Positions 36,374-46,455 of a stretch of 64,000 nucleotides of DNA are shown here, piece by piece. The first letter of the stretch is position 1, and every line of letters begins with the position of its first letter. The notes under the pieces were generated by a model. That model did not search any database and was not told where the DNA came from. It saw nothing but the letters and a program-made list of their open reading frames with translations. The position numbers and the translations under genes are program-made. This stretch comes from an uncultured Spirochaeta sp. (lineage in GTDB: Bacteria; Spirochaetota; Spirochaetia; DSM-27196; Alkalispirochaetaceae), in contig CAJWEZ010000004.1 of the NCBI GenBank assembly GCA_913030605.1, positions 42,204-106,203 of the forward strand. The letters run 5' to 3'.

Positions 36374-37843
36374 ATGAAGGGCAGACGATCGACGGCACAG
36401 ACAGTGAAACACACCGGCCTGATTCGCGGAATCGTGATCGCGGTTGCGATCGCGCTCGTGGTACCGATGGCGGCGTTCGGCCAGAACAGCGGTACGGCGG
36501 AGAGCGACATGGCACTGATGCAGGCGTACCAGAACACGTTGCGCCGCGTCTCCCAGGAGGTGCTGCCGATAGTGGTCGAGCTGGATACCGTGCAGCGCGT
36601 CGCCCGTCAGGGCGGCGACACACCGTCTCCGCTGGAGTTCTTTTTCGGCCGTCCCGATCCGGGTTCCAACGGCGGCGGACAGTCGCGACAGTTCGAACAG
36701 CGGGGAATCGGGTCCGGCATCCTGGTGCGACGCGACGGCTCCAAGGTGTACGTCCTGACCAACAACCACGTCGCCGGGAGCGCCGACGACATCACGATCC
36801 GGCTCCACGACGACCGCGAGTTCGACGGGACGCTGGTCGGGGCCGATCCCAACAAGGACCTGGCGCTGGTTGTGTTCGAGACCGACGAAGAAATCCCCAT
36901 CGCCCGTCTCGGAAACTCCGACGACGTTCAGGTCGGTGACATGGTGCTGGCCGTGGGCAATCCCCTCGGGTTCGAGTCGACGGTCACCAGCGGCATTGTG
37001 AGCGCCGTGGAACGCCAGGGACCACAACGCAACGGTCTGGCGATGCTCACCGATTACATCCAGACCGACGCCGCGATCAACCGTGGCAACTCCGGTGGCG
37101 CGCTCGTCAACCTCCGGGGTGAAGTCGTCGGGATGAACACGTGGATCGCGTCGCAGTCCGGCGGCAGTATCGGCCTGGGGTTCGCCATTCCGATCAACAA
37201 CGCCCGCGAAGCGATCGACCAGTTCATCGAGACCGGTCGCGTGGAATACGGCTGGCTGGGCGTCAACATGGCCGACCCGCCGTCCAGTCCCTCGGATTCG
37301 CTCAACGAGTCCCGCGGCGGCGCGTTCGTCTACAACGTGTACGCCAACTCTCCGGCCGACGACGCCGGAATCCTGCCGGGCGACATTATCGTCCGGGTGG
37401 GAACAACTCCGATCGAGAACAGCAACGACCTGCTTCAGGCAGTGACGTCGCTGCAACCTGGAGATCGAACCCGTTTCCAGCTTCGGCGTGGCGGGGGTCT
37501 GCGATCGTTGATCGTGGAGACCGGTGTACGCCCCAGTGGAAACGATCAGATACAACCTGCCGACTTGTGGCCCGGAATGTCGGTGGTCGAGGCGACGGAG
37601 CAGATCCGGCAAAACCTGGATCTGTCGAGTCGTGGGGGCGACCTGATCATCGGACAGGTCGCGAACGGTTCCCCGGCGGCAACCGCCGGACTCAGAAGTG
37701 GTGACATTATCACCCGGGTCAACAGTCAGTCTGTGAGCACCCTGGCGGAGTTCTACTCCGCACTGAACGAGACACACGGAGACGAAGTGGTATTCCGCAT
37801 TCGTCGCAACGATACCAGCCTTATCATCGGGTTGGTCAAATGA
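36374..37843 (+). CDS. periplasmic serine protease of the DegP/HtrA family
   Basis: The 489-residue product has a signal peptide (IVIAVAIALVVPMAAFG) and the trypsin-like triad His132 (TNNHVAG), Asp162 (NKDLALV) and Ser240 (RGNSGGALV). Two PDZ domains follow (about 275-370 and 390-489), the DegP/DegQ layout. It should degrade or hold misfolded envelope proteins. ATG 36374 gives the best signal peptide but has no visible ribosome site; GTG 36338 is an alternative start. It is followed by a strong terminator. Confidence 0.93.
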   Translation: MKGRRSTAQTVKHTGLIRGIVIAVAIALVVPMAAFGQNSGTAESDMALMQAYQNTLRRVSQEVLPIVVELDTVQRVARQGGDTPSPLEFFFGRPDPGSNGGGQSRQFEQRGIGSGILVRRDGSKVYVLTNNHVAGSADDITIRLHDDREFDGTLVGADPNKDLALVVFETDEEIPIARLGNSDDVQVGDMVLAVGNPLGFESTVTSGIVSAVERQGPQRNGLAMLTDYIQTDAAINRGNSGGALVNLRGEVVGMNTWIASQSGGSIGLGFAIPINNAREAIDQFIETGRVEYGWLGVNMADPPSSPSDSLNESRGGAFVYNVYANSPADDAGILPGDIIVRVGTTPIENSNDLLQAVTSLQPGDRTRFQLRRGGGLRSLIVETGVRPSGNDQIQPADLWPGMSVVEATEQIRQNLDLSSRGGDLIIGQVANGSPAATAGLRSGDIITRVNSQSVSTLAEFYSALNETHGDEVVFRIRRNDTSLIIGLVK

Positions 37844-37865
37844 CTTAGGATCCTCCTCTTGTGCT

Positions 37866-37930
37866 GGTCCGTCCGAGGCCTGATGACCAAACGCCCCCTG
37901 GTCACAGGCTGAGGGCGGGCCTTTTTTTTT
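37866..37930 (+). terminator. two-tier terminator after the DegP gene
   Basis: A 9-bp outer stem with two G-U pairs (37866-37874 with 37913-37921) encloses a second pairing (around 37876-37888 with 37899-37910) and is followed by nine T. The -10 of the next gene begins 2 nt after the T-run. Confidence 0.9.
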
Positions 37931-37945
37931 GTATACTCCCTCGCG

Positions 37946-38311
37946 ATGAACACAAACACGATTGTCATTGTCATCGCCGTGGTTCTGATCGGGTTCGGCC
38001 TGTTGCGTCGGCGGATGTTCGGGAATACCGGAGTCGTGTCCCGGTCACGTCTCGAGGAACTCCTGGGTGAAGGGGTTAAGGTTGTGGATGTCAGGACACC
38101 GGAGGAGTTTGCCGGCGGGCATCACTCCCGGGCGGTCAACATCCCGCTGGACGAGATCGTCGATCGCGCCGGTGAGCTGGGTGAGCCGGATCAACCGGTG
38201 GTGCTCTACTGCGCCAGCGGAAACCGCAGCGCCCAGGCGATCGCCCGCCTTGCGCGCAGCGGGTACCGCAACCTGATCAACGGCGGCGGACTCCACCACA
38301 TGCCGGATTGA
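37946..38311 (+). CDS. membrane-anchored rhodanese-like protein
   Basis: This 121-residue single-domain rhodanese has the active-site Cys89 in LYCASGNRS, preceded by an N-terminal membrane helix (IVIVIAVVLIGFGLL) that should anchor it. Such proteins carry persulfide sulfur, and the acceptor is unknown. There is no ribosome site; TATACT (37932-37937) ends 8 nt before the ATG, so the mRNA is probably leaderless. The C-terminus ends shortly after the catalytic loop (GGGLHHMPD), in line with short rhodaneses. Confidence 0.9.
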   Translation: MNTNTIVIVIAVVLIGFGLLRRRMFGNTGVVSRSRLEELLGEGVKVVDVRTPEEFAGGHHSRAVNIPLDEIVDRAGELGEPDQPVVLYCASGNRSAQAIARLARSGYRNLINGGGLHHMPD

Positions 38312-38342
38312 GCACCTGTCGGATTGAGACCGCCGCGCGAAA

Positions 38343-38891
38343 TCAGGATTCGTCGCCCTCCAGCAGCATCGTCATCCACACAACGATATCGGTCCAGCCG
38401 TAGTTGCTGGCGATGCGTACCGGCGTGAGACCATCGGTCGTTCGTACGTCGAGTTTCGCGCCGGAATCCAGGAGCAGCTGGATGATCTCCCGGTTGCCCA
38501 CTCGGGCCGCGGTCATGATCGGCCTCCAGCCGGCCTGGTTCGCCAGGTTCACATCCGCCCCGTGGTCGATCAGGTACTGCACCATCTGATAGTCCTCGTT
38601 GTCGATGGCGTACCGCAGTGGGGTGACCTCTCCACGGGCGACGGACGTCGCGGCGTTGACGTCGGCGCCGGCCTCCACGAGATACCTCACGATGTCCAGG
38701 TGTCCTTGCTCCGCCGCCATCTGCAGCGGCGTCTTGTCGCGGTAGTCGACCGATTCGATCGGGGTGCCGGCCTCAACTTCGGCCCGCACGCCGGCGAGGT
38801 CGTCGCGGTCGACGGACCGGTGGATCATCGAGATACACGAGGTGAGGGACAGCACCGCGATACCGAGTGCCAGTCGTGAAATCAGTTTCAT
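38343..38891 (-). CDS. ankyrin-repeat lipoprotein
   Basis: The 182-residue protein has a lipoprotein signal peptide with lipobox LTSC (ALGIAVLSLTSC) and then about four ankyrin repeats (for example TPLQMAAEQGHLDIVRYLVE). It should be lipid-anchored on the periplasmic side and act as a protein-binding module. There is no ribosome site; TTGTAA-N18-TATCAT ends 6 nt before the ATG, a good leaderless promoter. It is convergent with the rhodanese gene and divergent from the outer-membrane protein gene. Confidence 0.88.
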   Translation of the reverse strand: MKLISRLALGIAVLSLTSCISMIHRSVDRDDLAGVRAEVEAGTPIESVDYRDKTPLQMAAEQGHLDIVRYLVEAGADVNAATSVARGEVTPLRYAIDNEDYQMVQYLIDHGADVNLANQAGWRPIMTAARVGNREIIQLLLDSGAKLDVRTTDGLTPVRIASNYGWTDIVVWMTMLLEGDES

Positions 38892-38897
38892 GCCGGA

Positions 38898-38927
38898 ATG
38901 ATACCGATTCAGTTGGAGCCGTTACAA
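38898..38927 (-). promoter_or_regulatory. promoter of the ankyrin lipoprotein gene, leaderless type
   Basis: On the minus strand TTGTAA (38927-38922), 18 nt, TATCAT (38903-38898), then 6 nt to the ATG at 38891. Confidence 0.55.
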
Positions 38928-39008
38928 GTCGCGGGTGTCGCAGTCGTTCGACCCCGCCGGAAACGCCCGACCGTAGCCAACCCGCACGATTTGCGGTAGC
39001 TTCAGGGA

Positions 39009-40388
39009 GTGGCAGATCTGCGTCGACACCTGATGCGCACCCTGAGCCTGGGATACATCGTCCTGTTCGGACTGGCGGCCCCCGCCGCACAGGACCGGGA
39101 GTCGGACGCAATCGCGGGGCCGGACCCGATCCCCGAAGGCCCGTTCGTGATCGCGGCGATCGACTTCGAAGTCGACGGGCCGAGTCCCGCGCACCCGTTG
39201 CTGCTCGTCTCCGGCCTGACCGAAGGGACGGTTGTCGCCGACGCCGCGGTGCTCGAGGAGACGCTGGCGCGGGCGCGCCAGGATCTGCTGAACCGGCGCG
39301 TGTTCGACGGGATCGTTGTGGAATGGGCGATCGTTGAGACCCCGACGGAAACCGGTGACCCGACCCCCGTGGAGGTCCTGTTCGTTATCGACGACGGGTG
39401 GACGCTGCTTCCCATCCCGTTCTACCGGTACAACTCCAACTCCGGTCACAATCCGTTCGTGGTCCTGTACTGGGACAACATTTTCGGCACCCTCACAGAC
39501 TTCGGCATGAGCGCCGGATACTACTCCCGCAACTGGACGACGCCCTTCGCCTGGGACGTACGTCTGGACTGGCGCAGGGTACGCATGCTGGGCCGAAACT
39601 GGAACTTCTCCTTCGACCAGGAGTTCGAGACCGTGGAGCAGGCGACGCCCCGGGGTGATGTCGAGTTTGCCTACACCGGCTATTCCACGCGCTTCGGTAT
39701 GTCGACGTCGTTTCAGCTGACCGACTGGCTCCGCTATTCGATCTCTCCCAACGTCGGGTTCGACTACGCCTACGAAACGGTCACCAACACGATCGGGGAG
39801 GCTCTTCCCGCGGACCGCGCTGCGGTCGGTTTCAGTCACAGCCTCGGGACCGGTCAGGTCGACTGGATCGAAAACCTCAGGCGCGGGTGGGGTGCATCGG
39901 TCTCCAACAGTGTGTCCTACGACCCCGAGAAGCGGGACTGGCAGGCGGACATCGGTGCCAGCGCCGAGCGCCACTGGCTGCCGCTTCCGTGGGCGAGCCC
40001 GGCGGTACGGGTGCGGGCAAACCACAACCTCGGCGGCAACCTCCTTTCCCGAGGCGGCGTTGTCCGGGGCGTGCCCAACAACCGGGTCTTCGGCCAGACG
40101 CTTGTGGCGATCAACGCACAAACCTCGATCCGGGCGGTCAACTGGCGTCGCGTCACCGACATCCAGGTGGTTCCCTTCGTGGACGTTGCCGCGGCCCGCA
40201 AGGAGGCGACACCGCTGACCTGGGACGACATGGCTGTAGGGCTCGGAACCGACGTGGTGGTCTTTCCCGATTTCATTCGCGGGTTCGAAGCCCGGATCAG
40301 TGTCGGTGTCGACGGTCGCGATCTGTTCTTCGGCGACGGTGGCGCCGTGGGATTCGAATTCTATCTGACGGAGTCACTGCAGTTTTGA
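39009..40388 (+). CDS. outer-membrane beta-barrel protein with one POTRA-like domain
   Basis: The 459-residue product has a signal peptide (TLSLGYIVLFGLAAPAAQ). A short periplasmic alpha/beta domain follows (FVIAAIDFEVDG, then a helix with LEETLARARQDLLNRRVFDGI and a VEVLFVID strand) that looks like one POTRA repeat. About 330 residues of alternating aromatic strands end in LTESLQF, the terminal-Phe outer-membrane sorting signal. This is the Omp85/BamA-like plan in reduced form; transport or assembly function is inferred. GTG 39009 is chosen because TAGCTT ends 6 nt upstream; ATG 39033 is the alternative. It is cotranscribed with the next two genes. Confidence 0.75.
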   Translation: MADLRRHLMRTLSLGYIVLFGLAAPAAQDRESDAIAGPDPIPEGPFVIAAIDFEVDGPSPAHPLLLVSGLTEGTVVADAAVLEETLARARQDLLNRRVFDGIVVEWAIVETPTETGDPTPVEVLFVIDDGWTLLPIPFYRYNSNSGHNPFVVLYWDNIFGTLTDFGMSAGYYSRNWTTPFAWDVRLDWRRVRMLGRNWNFSFDQEFETVEQATPRGDVEFAYTGYSTRFGMSTSFQLTDWLRYSISPNVGFDYAYETVTNTIGEALPADRAAVGFSHSLGTGQVDWIENLRRGWGASVSNSVSYDPEKRDWQADIGASAERHWLPLPWASPAVRVRANHNLGGNLLSRGGVVRGVPNNRVFGQTLVAINAQTSIRAVNWRRVTDIQVVPFVDVAAARKEATPLTWDDMAVGLGTDVVVFPDFIRGFEARISVGVDGRDLFFGDGGAVGFEFYLTESLQF

Positions 40389-41401
40389 ACCGCCATGCGA
40401 TCGTGCGCCGCGTGGCGGCGTGGGCGTTCCTCGCGGCGCTGGCCGTGGTCTCCGTCTCCTGCGAGACCACCGGCATCCAGGCTCACGCGGATCGCTATCC
40501 CGAGTTCCGCCAGATGCGCGCGGAGCTCGCTCCCCTGCGGTTCGATCAGCCCTCCGACACCCCCACGATCCGTGAGTACTACGCCGATGCCAGCCGTGGT
40601 ATTCCCGGCGTACGCCACGACACCGGGACGGTGCCGACGCTCGGGATGAACGTCGCGGTCCACGTGTGGTATCCGCCGGGGGCACCGGACGGCACCGGCG
40701 GGCCCCGCGGCACGGTGTTCGTGGTGCACGGCTACCTGGCGCATCCGCTGCAGCACGCCGCCCTGATTCGGCGCCTCCTGCAGGAGAACTTTGTGGTCGT
40801 GGCGCCGGAGCTTCCCGGCCACGCGCTGTCCGACGGGCCCCGCGGCGCGATCGGAGATTTTGCCGACTACGGCGAGTTCTTCAATGACGTCACTGCCTAC
40901 GTCGAGGGGCACGTGCCGAAGCCGTGGCACGCCGTGGGGCACAGCACCGGGGCCACGACGATCTACGAGTTCGTTCGCCGATTCCGTGACCCCTTCGACG
41001 CCGTGGTGTTCGTGGCACCGCTGGTCCGCAGCCGGTACTACGGACTCGCCAGGGCGGGGCGCTTCCTGACCCGGCCGTTCCTGCAGACGATCGATACCGG
41101 CTACGACGACCCCCTCGGGGTGGAACAGATGCCGCTCTCCTGGTTCGACCGTGAGGTCGAGTGGAACCGCCGGGCGGACGGGTTCGCCACCGTGCAGCGG
41201 TCGATCCTGGTCCTGCAGGGTACCGCGGACCACGTCGTCGCCTGGCGCTACAACCGGAGATTCCTGCAGAAGGCGTTCCGGGAGGTTCACTACCGCCTCT
41301 TCGACGGCGCCGGCCACGTCCTGTTTCGAGAAGCACCACCGGTGGGCCCTGCGGCGGTGGAGGCCGCGGTGTCCTGGATCCTGGCCGACGGCGCGCCGTG
41401 A
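40385..41401 (+). CDS. alpha/beta-hydrolase lipoprotein
   Basis: The 338-residue product has a lipobox signal peptide (AALAVVSVSC) and an alpha/beta-hydrolase domain of the monoacylglycerol lipase/lysophospholipase type. Visible are an oxyanion motif VHGYLAHPLQH, nucleophile Ser in AVGHSTGATT, Asp in LQGTADHVVAW and His in DGAGHVLF. I chose TTG 40385, overlapping the preceding stop codon (TTGA), because it preserves the signal peptide; GTG 40403 is also possible. It is probably a lipid-anchored lipase or esterase acting in the envelope. Confidence 0.82.
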   Translation: MNRHAIVRRVAAWAFLAALAVVSVSCETTGIQAHADRYPEFRQMRAELAPLRFDQPSDTPTIREYYADASRGIPGVRHDTGTVPTLGMNVAVHVWYPPGAPDGTGGPRGTVFVVHGYLAHPLQHAALIRRLLQENFVVVAPELPGHALSDGPRGAIGDFADYGEFFNDVTAYVEGHVPKPWHAVGHSTGATTIYEFVRRFRDPFDAVVFVAPLVRSRYYGLARAGRFLTRPFLQTIDTGYDDPLGVEQMPLSWFDREVEWNRRADGFATVQRSILVLQGTADHVVAWRYNRRFLQKAFREVHYRLFDGAGHVLFREAPPVGPAAVEAAVSWILADGAP

Positions 41402-42246
41402 GCGGGGCGCGGCTGGTGTCGGCGGTGATCCCGGTGTGGAACCGTCGGGCGCTCATCGCCGGGGCGATCGAGTCGGTTCTCGACCAGACGCTTCCGCCGG
41501 GGTGGGAGCTGGAGCTGATCGTCGTGGACGACGGCAGCGATGACGGCACTGTTGAACAGATCCGGCGCTTTGGAAATCGCGTGCGTCTGCTCTCACGTCC
41601 GCACTGCGGGTTTCCCGGTGCGGTTCGCAACCGCGGTGTCGACGTCGCCGAGGGCGAGGTGGTGGCCTTTCTGGACTCGGACGATCGCTGGCTGCCGGGC
41701 AAGCTCCTGCGTCAGCTTCCGCTGCACGAGGACTCCGATGTTCGCCTGTCGCACACGCGGGAGCGGTGGGAACGGAACGGCCGGAGGGTGTCCCAGGCGT
41801 CGCAGCGTCACCGCCGCTCCGGCGATATCTACACCGACGCGCTGACCAAGTGCATTGTGGGTCCTTCGACGGTGATCGTGGACCGGGACCTCTATCGGGC
41901 AACCGGCGGTTTCCGGGAGGATCTGGAGGTCGCCGAGGACTACGAGTACTGGCTCCGCATTCTGGTTGCCGAGCCGGCGGCGTACGTGGATGAACCGCTG
42001 ACGGTAAAGCAGGCGGGACCCTGGCCGCAGCTCTCGGAAACCTACGGTCAGATCGAGGGGTTTCGCATCGATGCGCTTCGCGGTCTCGTCCGCAGCGGCG
42101 TACTTCGGGAACGCGGTGGCGACGGCCGGGACGCGCAGGCGCGGACGGAACTGGCCCGAAAGCTGCGCGTGTACGCCCGTGGCGCACGCAAGCGGGGTCG
42201 CGCCACCGAGGCGGCCGCCTGCGAGGCGGAGGCTGCCGCGCTTTGA
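41398..42246 (+). CDS. family 2 glycosyltransferase
   Basis: The 282-residue protein has the GT-A fold motifs VSAVIPVWNR, VVDDGSDDGTVEQI and the metal-binding FLDSDDRWLPGKL, plus the acceptor-site acidic motif VAEDYEYWLRIL. There are no membrane helices, so it acts at the cytoplasmic face, probably on surface glycan or lipid precursors. GTG 41398 overlaps the hydrolase stop as GTGA. This three-gene unit (barrel protein, lipoprotein hydrolase, glycosyltransferase) hints at an envelope function. Confidence 0.88.
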   Translation: MSGARLVSAVIPVWNRRALIAGAIESVLDQTLPPGWELELIVVDDGSDDGTVEQIRRFGNRVRLLSRPHCGFPGAVRNRGVDVAEGEVVAFLDSDDRWLPGKLLRQLPLHEDSDVRLSHTRERWERNGRRVSQASQRHRRSGDIYTDALTKCIVGPSTVIVDRDLYRATGGFREDLEVAEDYEYWLRILVAEPAAYVDEPLTVKQAGPWPQLSETYGQIEGFRIDALRGLVRSGVLRERGGDGRDAQARTELARKLRVYARGARKRGRATEAAACEAEAAAL

Positions 42247-42271
42247 CGGGGCGTCGGGCCTGCGATACCTT
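42243..42271 (+). promoter_or_regulatory. promoter of lipoprotein gene, leaderless type
   Basis: TTGACG (42243-42248), 17 nt, TACCTT (42266-42271), then 7 nt to the ATG at 42279. The -35 overlaps the stop codon of the glycosyltransferase gene. The stretch from GATACC to ATG is almost identical to that of fabD. Confidence 0.65.
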
Positions 42272-42278
42272 CTTGCCC

Positions 42279-43025
42279 ATGACACATCCGCGATCGCTCC
42301 CTGGCGCAGCCCTCGCAGCCGGCCTCCTCGCGCTCCTGGCGTCCACGTTCACCGGTTGCAGCGCGACGCAGCTCGTTGTGCTCGAAGAGGACGGCTCCGG
42401 AACCGCAACCACCTCGATGTCGATCGATCCGGTCTTTGCAGCCTACCTCAACGATGTGGCGGCGAGCATGGGCGGCGACGAGTCGGCGCCGCTCTTTGAC
42501 GCCGCCGCAATCCAGGCGTCGCTGGAGCGGCAACCGGGCGTCTCGGTTGAGAACGTGGTTGTCGGAGACGACGGGTCGCTGCACATCGAGCTGGCCTTCG
42601 ATTCGATCGAATCCCTCCTCCGTGCCCAGGGCGAGGCGGCGAGTCGGATCGTGCGATTCGAGCGTACCGAATCATTTCGGCGTCTGGCCGCGTCCGTCGA
42701 CCGCGACGCGGTGGCGACGATTCTCTCGATCGCCGGGGTCGATCCGTTCGTATCGGAGACGCTCCTTCCACCGGATGACGGGATGAGCGCTGCGGAGTAT
42801 CGCGACTACCTTGCCTGGGCCTTCGAGGAGTACGTGCAGGATCGCCCGCTGGATGTGATTTTCCGGAACAGCCGGGTGGAAACGACGATCGAACCGGCGG
42901 GGGCGGTGGTGCAGGTTCGTGGCGGAGAGGTCAGCGACGGCCGGGTTCGGTTTGACACGCCGCTGGTGGAGGCGGTCACGGCGCAGCAGCCGCTGCAGTA
43001 CGCGCTCGTATACGCACCGCAGTAG
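42279..43025 (+). CDS. lipoprotein of unknown function
   Basis: The 248-residue protein has a lipoprotein signal peptide (LAAGLLALLASTFTGC) and no domain I can name. The N-terminal mature part (LVVLEEDGSGTATTSMSID) resembles secreted proteins built on a beta-sheet that opens with a charged strand. A repeating alternation of short strands and helices follows. There is no ribosome site; its promoter ends 7 nt before the ATG. It is convergent with argG. Confidence 0.75.
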   Translation: MTHPRSLPGAALAAGLLALLASTFTGCSATQLVVLEEDGSGTATTSMSIDPVFAAYLNDVAASMGGDESAPLFDAAAIQASLERQPGVSVENVVVGDDGSLHIELAFDSIESLLRAQGEAASRIVRFERTESFRRLAASVDRDAVATILSIAGVDPFVSETLLPPDDGMSAAEYRDYLAWAFEEYVQDRPLDVIFRNSRVETTIEPAGAVVQVRGGEVSDGRVRFDTPLVEAVTAQQPLQYALVYAPQ

Positions 43026-43084
43026 GTGCCGCGGGGCGACGGCTCCGGGACGCAGGGTGGTGCGCCCCGCGGAGTGCGCGCAAA

Positions 43085-43110
43085 CGCGCCGGGAGCAACG
43101 CCCCGGCGCG
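43085..43110. terminator. hairpin between convergent lipoprotein gene and argG
   Basis: Perfect 9-bp GC stem (43085-43093 with 43102-43110), 8-nt loop, no T-run. A weak bidirectional terminator is possible. Confidence 0.4.
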
Positions 43111-43121
43111 GAACGCTCGAA

Positions 43122-44395
<1,274 letters not shown>

Positions 44396-44399
<4 letters not shown>

Positions 44400-45631
44400 G
44401 CGGTCCTCCTGTCATGAATCTGTTGCAGTGTTGTTTCGAGCAGGCGCAGGCCGCGCTCAAGCTCCCGTGGTGAGATCACCAGCGGCGGTGCGATGCGCAC
44501 CACGTCGCCTCCGGAACGGAGCACCAACAGCCCCGCTTCGCGGGCTGCCGGGAGTATCTCGGGAAACAGGCGGTCCTGGTCCGGGCCGAGGTCGATACGG
44601 AGACCGCGAAGCAGTCCGCGTCCCCGAAGTTCGATTATCCATGGAAAACGGGCTGTCAGCGCCTGGAGACCCTCCTCCAATTGCTGTGCCCTGGCGCGCA
44701 CTCCGTCGAGAAACCCGTCCGACGTAATGCGCTCGAGCACGTACAGGGCCGCTGCCGACGTGGCGGGGCCACCCCCGAACGTCGTACCGTGATCGCCCGG
44801 TTGAAGAAGGTCGTTCACGCGCTCGGGGATGAGCGTCGCCGACATGGGCAGCCCGCCGGCGAGCGGTTTCGATAGACAGATGATATCCGGCGTCAGCCCG
44901 GCGTCGATCGACCCGAAGAGCGCCCCGAGCCGACCCAGACCGGTCTGGATCTCATCCGCGATCAGAAGCACATCGTGGGCGGCGGTCACCTCGTGGAGCG
45001 CCGCCACCATCTCCGGTGAGAGTACCCGGAGACCGCCCTCTCCCTGAACCACCTCGACGATGATACCGGCGACGGTGTCGTCCACCGCCTCCCGGAGTGC
45101 GTCGGGGTCGTCGAAGGGGACCGTGTCGAACCCGGGGAGGAGGGGCTCGAACTTGCGCCGGTACGCCTCCTTGGGGGTCGCCGAAAGCGCCCCCATCGTC
45201 CGTCCGTGGAATCCGTCGGAGAGCGACAGAATCCGATGGTGCCCGGGGCCGCGGGTGGCGTGGGCGTAGAGCCGTGCGTACTTGATCGCCGCCTCGTTCG
45301 CCTCGGCGCCGCTGTTGCCGAAGTGCACCGCCGTAAACGGCGCGCGGCCTACCGGTGACGCCAGTCCCCTCAACCGCTCGGCGAGTTCCATGCCCGGAGC
45401 GGTGGCGTAGAGATTCGAGATGTGGACCAGCCGCTTCATCTGTCGGGCCACGCTCCTGGCAAGACGTCGGTCGCCGTACCCCAGCGCGTTGACCGCGATC
45501 CCGGACCCGAAGTCCAGGTACCTGTTGCCGTTGCCGTCCCACAGCCACACGCCTTTTCCGTGGGAGATCAGCAGGACCTCCCGGGCGTAGTTGCGGGCGA
45601 AGGGGGTATCGGTGGTGAGTGCTGTCTTCAT
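44396..45631 (-). CDS. argD: acetylornithine aminotransferase
   Basis: This PLP-dependent class-III aminotransferase of 411 residues has motifs HFGNSGAEANEAAIK, SDGFHGRTMGALSAT, the cofactor Asp in LLIADEIQTGLGR and the PLP Lys in LSKPLAGGLPM. It converts N-acetylglutamate semialdehyde to N-acetylornithine. It overlaps argB upstream and argG downstream by 4 nt each. Ornithine or succinylornithine aminotransferase are close relatives, but the arg operon settles the role. Confidence 0.93.
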
Positions 45632-46455
45632 CTGCGAGCTCCCTCAGTGCCGCCGTGTTCTTCGACCGCCCGCGGCGGCCGAACCGTTGTACCGTGTTCT
45701 CCCGAGAGAATCGCCGCCAGATCGCCACGGCTGCGGAACTGGCCGATCATGACGCGCCGCACACCGGCACCGACGGCGGCGGCGCAGGAACGGAGCTTGG
45801 CCGCCATGCCGTCGCGGGCCACCCCGTCGCGGATCAGGTCCTCGATCGTTCCGGGGTCCAGGTCGCGGATGACCAGGCCGGCGCCGTCCAGAACCCCGGG
45901 GATGTCGGACAGGTAGCAGAGCGTCGCGTCCCCCAGGGCCTCGGCGATCGCCTGCGCCGCGTCGTCGGCGTTGATGTTCACCGCACCCCCGTCCTCTCCC
46001 GTTCCGACGGTGGCGACAACGGGAAGATACCCGGCGCCGGTCATGGCGCGAATCACCGCCGGGTCCACCCGCAGCGGCCGGGCGGTCCTCGTTTCCACCC
46101 CCTCGGCGTCCTCGGGAGAGATGATCCGCCCGGTGAGCAGGGACGCGTCGGCGCCGGTCAGACCGACGGCGGCGACGCCGGCGGCGGCGGCGAGGCGTAC
46201 CAGCGCCGTGTTCACCTGCCCCGCCAGGACCATGTCCACCACGTCCATCTCCGCCGGCGTGGTGATCCGGATGCCGTCCCGAAACCGCGGTTCCATGCCC
46301 AGGCGGGCGCTCACGGCGCTGACCGTTTTCCCGCCGCCGTGGACGAGAACGATCGCACCGGCTGTGGTCCCGATCTCCGCCAGGAGTGCGGCGGTGGTCT
46401 CCTCGTCGGCGGCCACGGTGCCGCCGATCTTCACGACGAGTGTCTGCTGTGTCAC
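45628..46455 (-). CDS. argB: acetylglutamate kinase
   Basis: ArgB phosphorylates N-acetylglutamate. The 275-residue amino-acid kinase has the N-terminal VVKIGGT and VLVHGGGKTVSA phosphate loops and the C-terminal GDATLCYLSDIPGVLDG and DGMAAKLRSCAAAVGAGV motifs. The start is GTG 46455, overlapping the argC stop as GTGA; the frame stays open upstream but only as antisense of argC. It lacks the long N-terminal helix of arginine-inhibited hexameric enzymes, which suggests that control comes mainly from ArgR. This last point is inference. Confidence 0.93.
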   Translation of the reverse strand: MTQQTLVVKIGGTVAADEETTAALLAEIGTTAGAIVLVHGGGKTVSAVSARLGMEPRFRDGIRITTPAEMDVVDMVLAGQVNTALVRLAAAAGVAAVGLTGADASLLTGRIISPEDAEGVETRTARPLRVDPAVIRAMTGAGYLPVVATVGTGEDGGAVNINADDAAQAIAEALGDATLCYLSDIPGVLDGAGLVIRDLDPGTIEDLIRDGVARDGMAAKLRSCAAAVGAGVRRVMIGQFRSRGDLAAILSGEHGTTVRPPRAVEEHGGTEGARR

